From Anseranas semipalmata (lineage: Eukaryota; Chordata; Aves; Anseriformes; Anseranatidae), in assembly GCA_013399115.1 (NCBI GenBank), contig VXAA01006455.1, forward strand, positions 229,816 through 293,815: a DNA stretch of 64,000 nucleotides, read 5' to 3'. The notes under the pieces are model-generated. The model did no database searches. It worked only from the letters and a program-made list of their open reading frames with translations, and had not been told where the DNA came from. Positions 62,226 to 64,000 of the stretch are shown here, piece by piece (positions within the stretch are counted from its first letter, which is position 1; every line of letters starts with the position of its first letter). Both the position numbers and the translations under genes were made by a program.

Positions 62226-64000
62226 TGGCCCTTACTGCACAGGTTAATAGACTGTACCATTCTGTGCTCTCTGACTCCTGCAGACCGATTTCCTTAATAA
62301 GTATATAGCCATTTGGCAGTTATGTATCCTTATACTATGAGGCACTGAAGGCCATTTTCAATGAACCAGAACACCAGGAAAAATACTGTGCAGTTAAATG
62401 CCAATGCACCAGTTCTGCCTAATGTTTCAGAGTATACATTTGCATAGATGAGTCATCCTCTTAAACCATCCTGTTAAACATCCTGTTTTCTTCCCATGGA
62501 GTGAATAAAACACAGACAGAAGTGTTGTGTTGCTGTTGTTGTTTTGGTGTTTTTTTTTTTTCCCCAGAACTGTTGCTTTTAGCAGATAGACCGATTTCAT
62601 AATTGTTCAATAATTGCATCCTTCCATTTTAACTGCCTGTAGCACTTAGAATTTCCTGTCAAGATGATACCACAACTAAATGCCAGTCCCTCACATTATT
62701 TCACTCAAGGTACCCATGCAACCAGAAAGTGCAATTTAGTCTTTGAGGAACTATTCTTCACAGGAAGAAACGGTCGTAAATGTGTGCTCTGAGGTACAGC
62801 AGAAAGAGCAAGAGCACTTTGTGCCACAGCTAATGTTAGCAGAGGTTACTGACCAAGGACAGTCTGCAAGTTGGGAGGGTTATGCATAGCATAGGGAAGA
62901 AGCTGTGGAGTCCTAACACAGCAGCCTATCAGTTAAAAAGCAAAGGGAAGATAAATTGAGCACAGTTGGTGAGACTGAGATGTTGTAAAATCATTCAGAA
63001 GATCAGTGTGATTTCATCTCCAGTTTGCAATTTAGGAAACTTTCCTTTATTTGACCGAGTTTTCTTGTCTTTACTTGGTGACTATCTTGCTATGTGCAGT
63101 CAATTAGAAAGAGTCTAAAACTTGAAATCAGCACTGTAATAAAGAAAAGTCGGTTTGAACTTCATCAGTCATGGGCAGTTCTAAAACTAGCTTTTTCATG
63201 TGTTGATGAACAGGTAGCACTACTTGGCACCAGTCTGGATGCAGCGCTTAAGGAAAGCAAATGCATGAAGTGCAGTTGTGCTGGTCTCCGTAGTTGATTC
63301 TGTGGTGAAGTGGTGGTAGAGATGGATCTTGTATCTCTCCTATCAAAACATAGACAGTTGTCTTGGAAACACTGATGATCTTCCAGGTGTTGCTTTTTTA
63401 CAGTGATAAATGCCTTTGACTAGACTTTCCTGGACCAGAATAAAATGAACTAGAATAAGGGTGGTAATGATGAATACATAGGCAATTGAATATATTTTTG
63501 CTTACCTCAGTAGGTAATTTTAATACTGCTGTTGAGTACTTCTGAGGATGATTTTAACCCAGATTTTTTTTTTTTTCAGTTACTTTCAGTGTATATGCGA
63601 TTGTTTTCTAAGGAAATATTCCTTTTACTAGCTGTAGTCAAAATGCTGTTTCACAACATAGCAAATATTTAATGGATTATAATCTCTGTTTTTTTTTTTC
63701 AAAGATGATTATTATTAAAATACAGTTATTTAAAAATGAAAATTAGGGGAAAAATCCTTAGGAATGCGAGGCAGAAGATTTCCCTTTCATAGCGCAGATG
63801 TTACTCTGCCAAAGAACTGCATAAATAATACTATAAATGTATTCTCTTCCTTTATTTTCCACAAATCATCAGCTCTGAGGCTTGTGTATGAAAACAATGT
63901 ATCAAAAGATATTGATGTTGGGAGTTTTTCCATTGACTGCCCCGAACTTTGTTGGTCACTTGTGGCTTATAGCTTGTGTCAACCTACTGGACACGGCAAA
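62226..64000. other. Unique AT-rich non-coding DNA to window end
   Basis: No gene or confident transposon is seen. T-rich tracts lie at 62550-62561 and 63564-63576, both followed by CAG. They resemble splice acceptors only in the trivial sense that any T tract before CAG does. Open frames do not exceed 67 codons. Confidence 0.6.

Noticed and set aside
1..64000. CRISPR arrays, operons, ribosome binding sites, tRNA or rRNA genes
   Set aside because: No regularly spaced direct repeats, no clustered co-directional genes and no cloverleaf or rRNA-like text were seen. The genome is vertebrate, so bacterial features are not expected.

Overview
The window looks like a piece of a bird nuclear genome, and I find no gene in it that I can defend. 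The avian call rests on several CR1 LINE 3' ends in the usual short form, three of them keeping the CR1-type terminal ATTCTATG-like repeats, plus one solitary long terminal repeat of the widespread avian ERVL type. Low repeat load and an AT-rich single-copy background agree with this. I cannot name the species. Two short N runs (12 and 18 bases), each at or beside a simple repeat, show this is an assembled draft.

All open frames are short (longest about 160 codons, and that one begins at GTG), overlap on both strands, and resemble no protein family I know. Several run through a repeat or a homopolymer tract. The stretch is best read as intergenic sequence or the inside of a very large intron. 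I see no tRNA or rRNA gene, CRISPR array, operon or bacterial feature.

Layout: 1-2910 is unique AT-rich DNA with a gap in an AT microsatellite. 2911-3076 is a minus-strand CR1 end. 3077-8570 is unique sequence with simple repeats. 8571-8673 is a CR1 end, followed by a 70-nt pure pyrimidine tract. 8922-19819 is unique sequence with a GC-richer island near 18.7-19.1 kb. 19820-19985 is an older CR1-like relic. The middle (20-36 kb) is unique sequence, with a 15-G run against the second gap and a GC-richer patch at 34.5-35.06 kb. A perfect 48-bp palindrome made of TG, TA and CA repeats lies at 36.2 kb. 37.19-37.99 kb and 46.85-47.40 kb have the composition of conserved non-coding enhancer-like elements. 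39.99-40.72 kb is the only clear CpG cluster. A CR1 end lies at 53.45-53.62 kb, a longer CR1 fragment with an internal 28-bp duplication at 60.68-61.03 kb, and a 542-bp solo ERVL-type LTR at 61.68-62.23 kb.

There is no gene cluster or multi-gene system to describe. The items most worth checking are the CpG cluster, the two candidate conserved elements, the palindrome, and the LTR and CR1 insertions. All conservation claims are inference from composition, because no alignment could be run.
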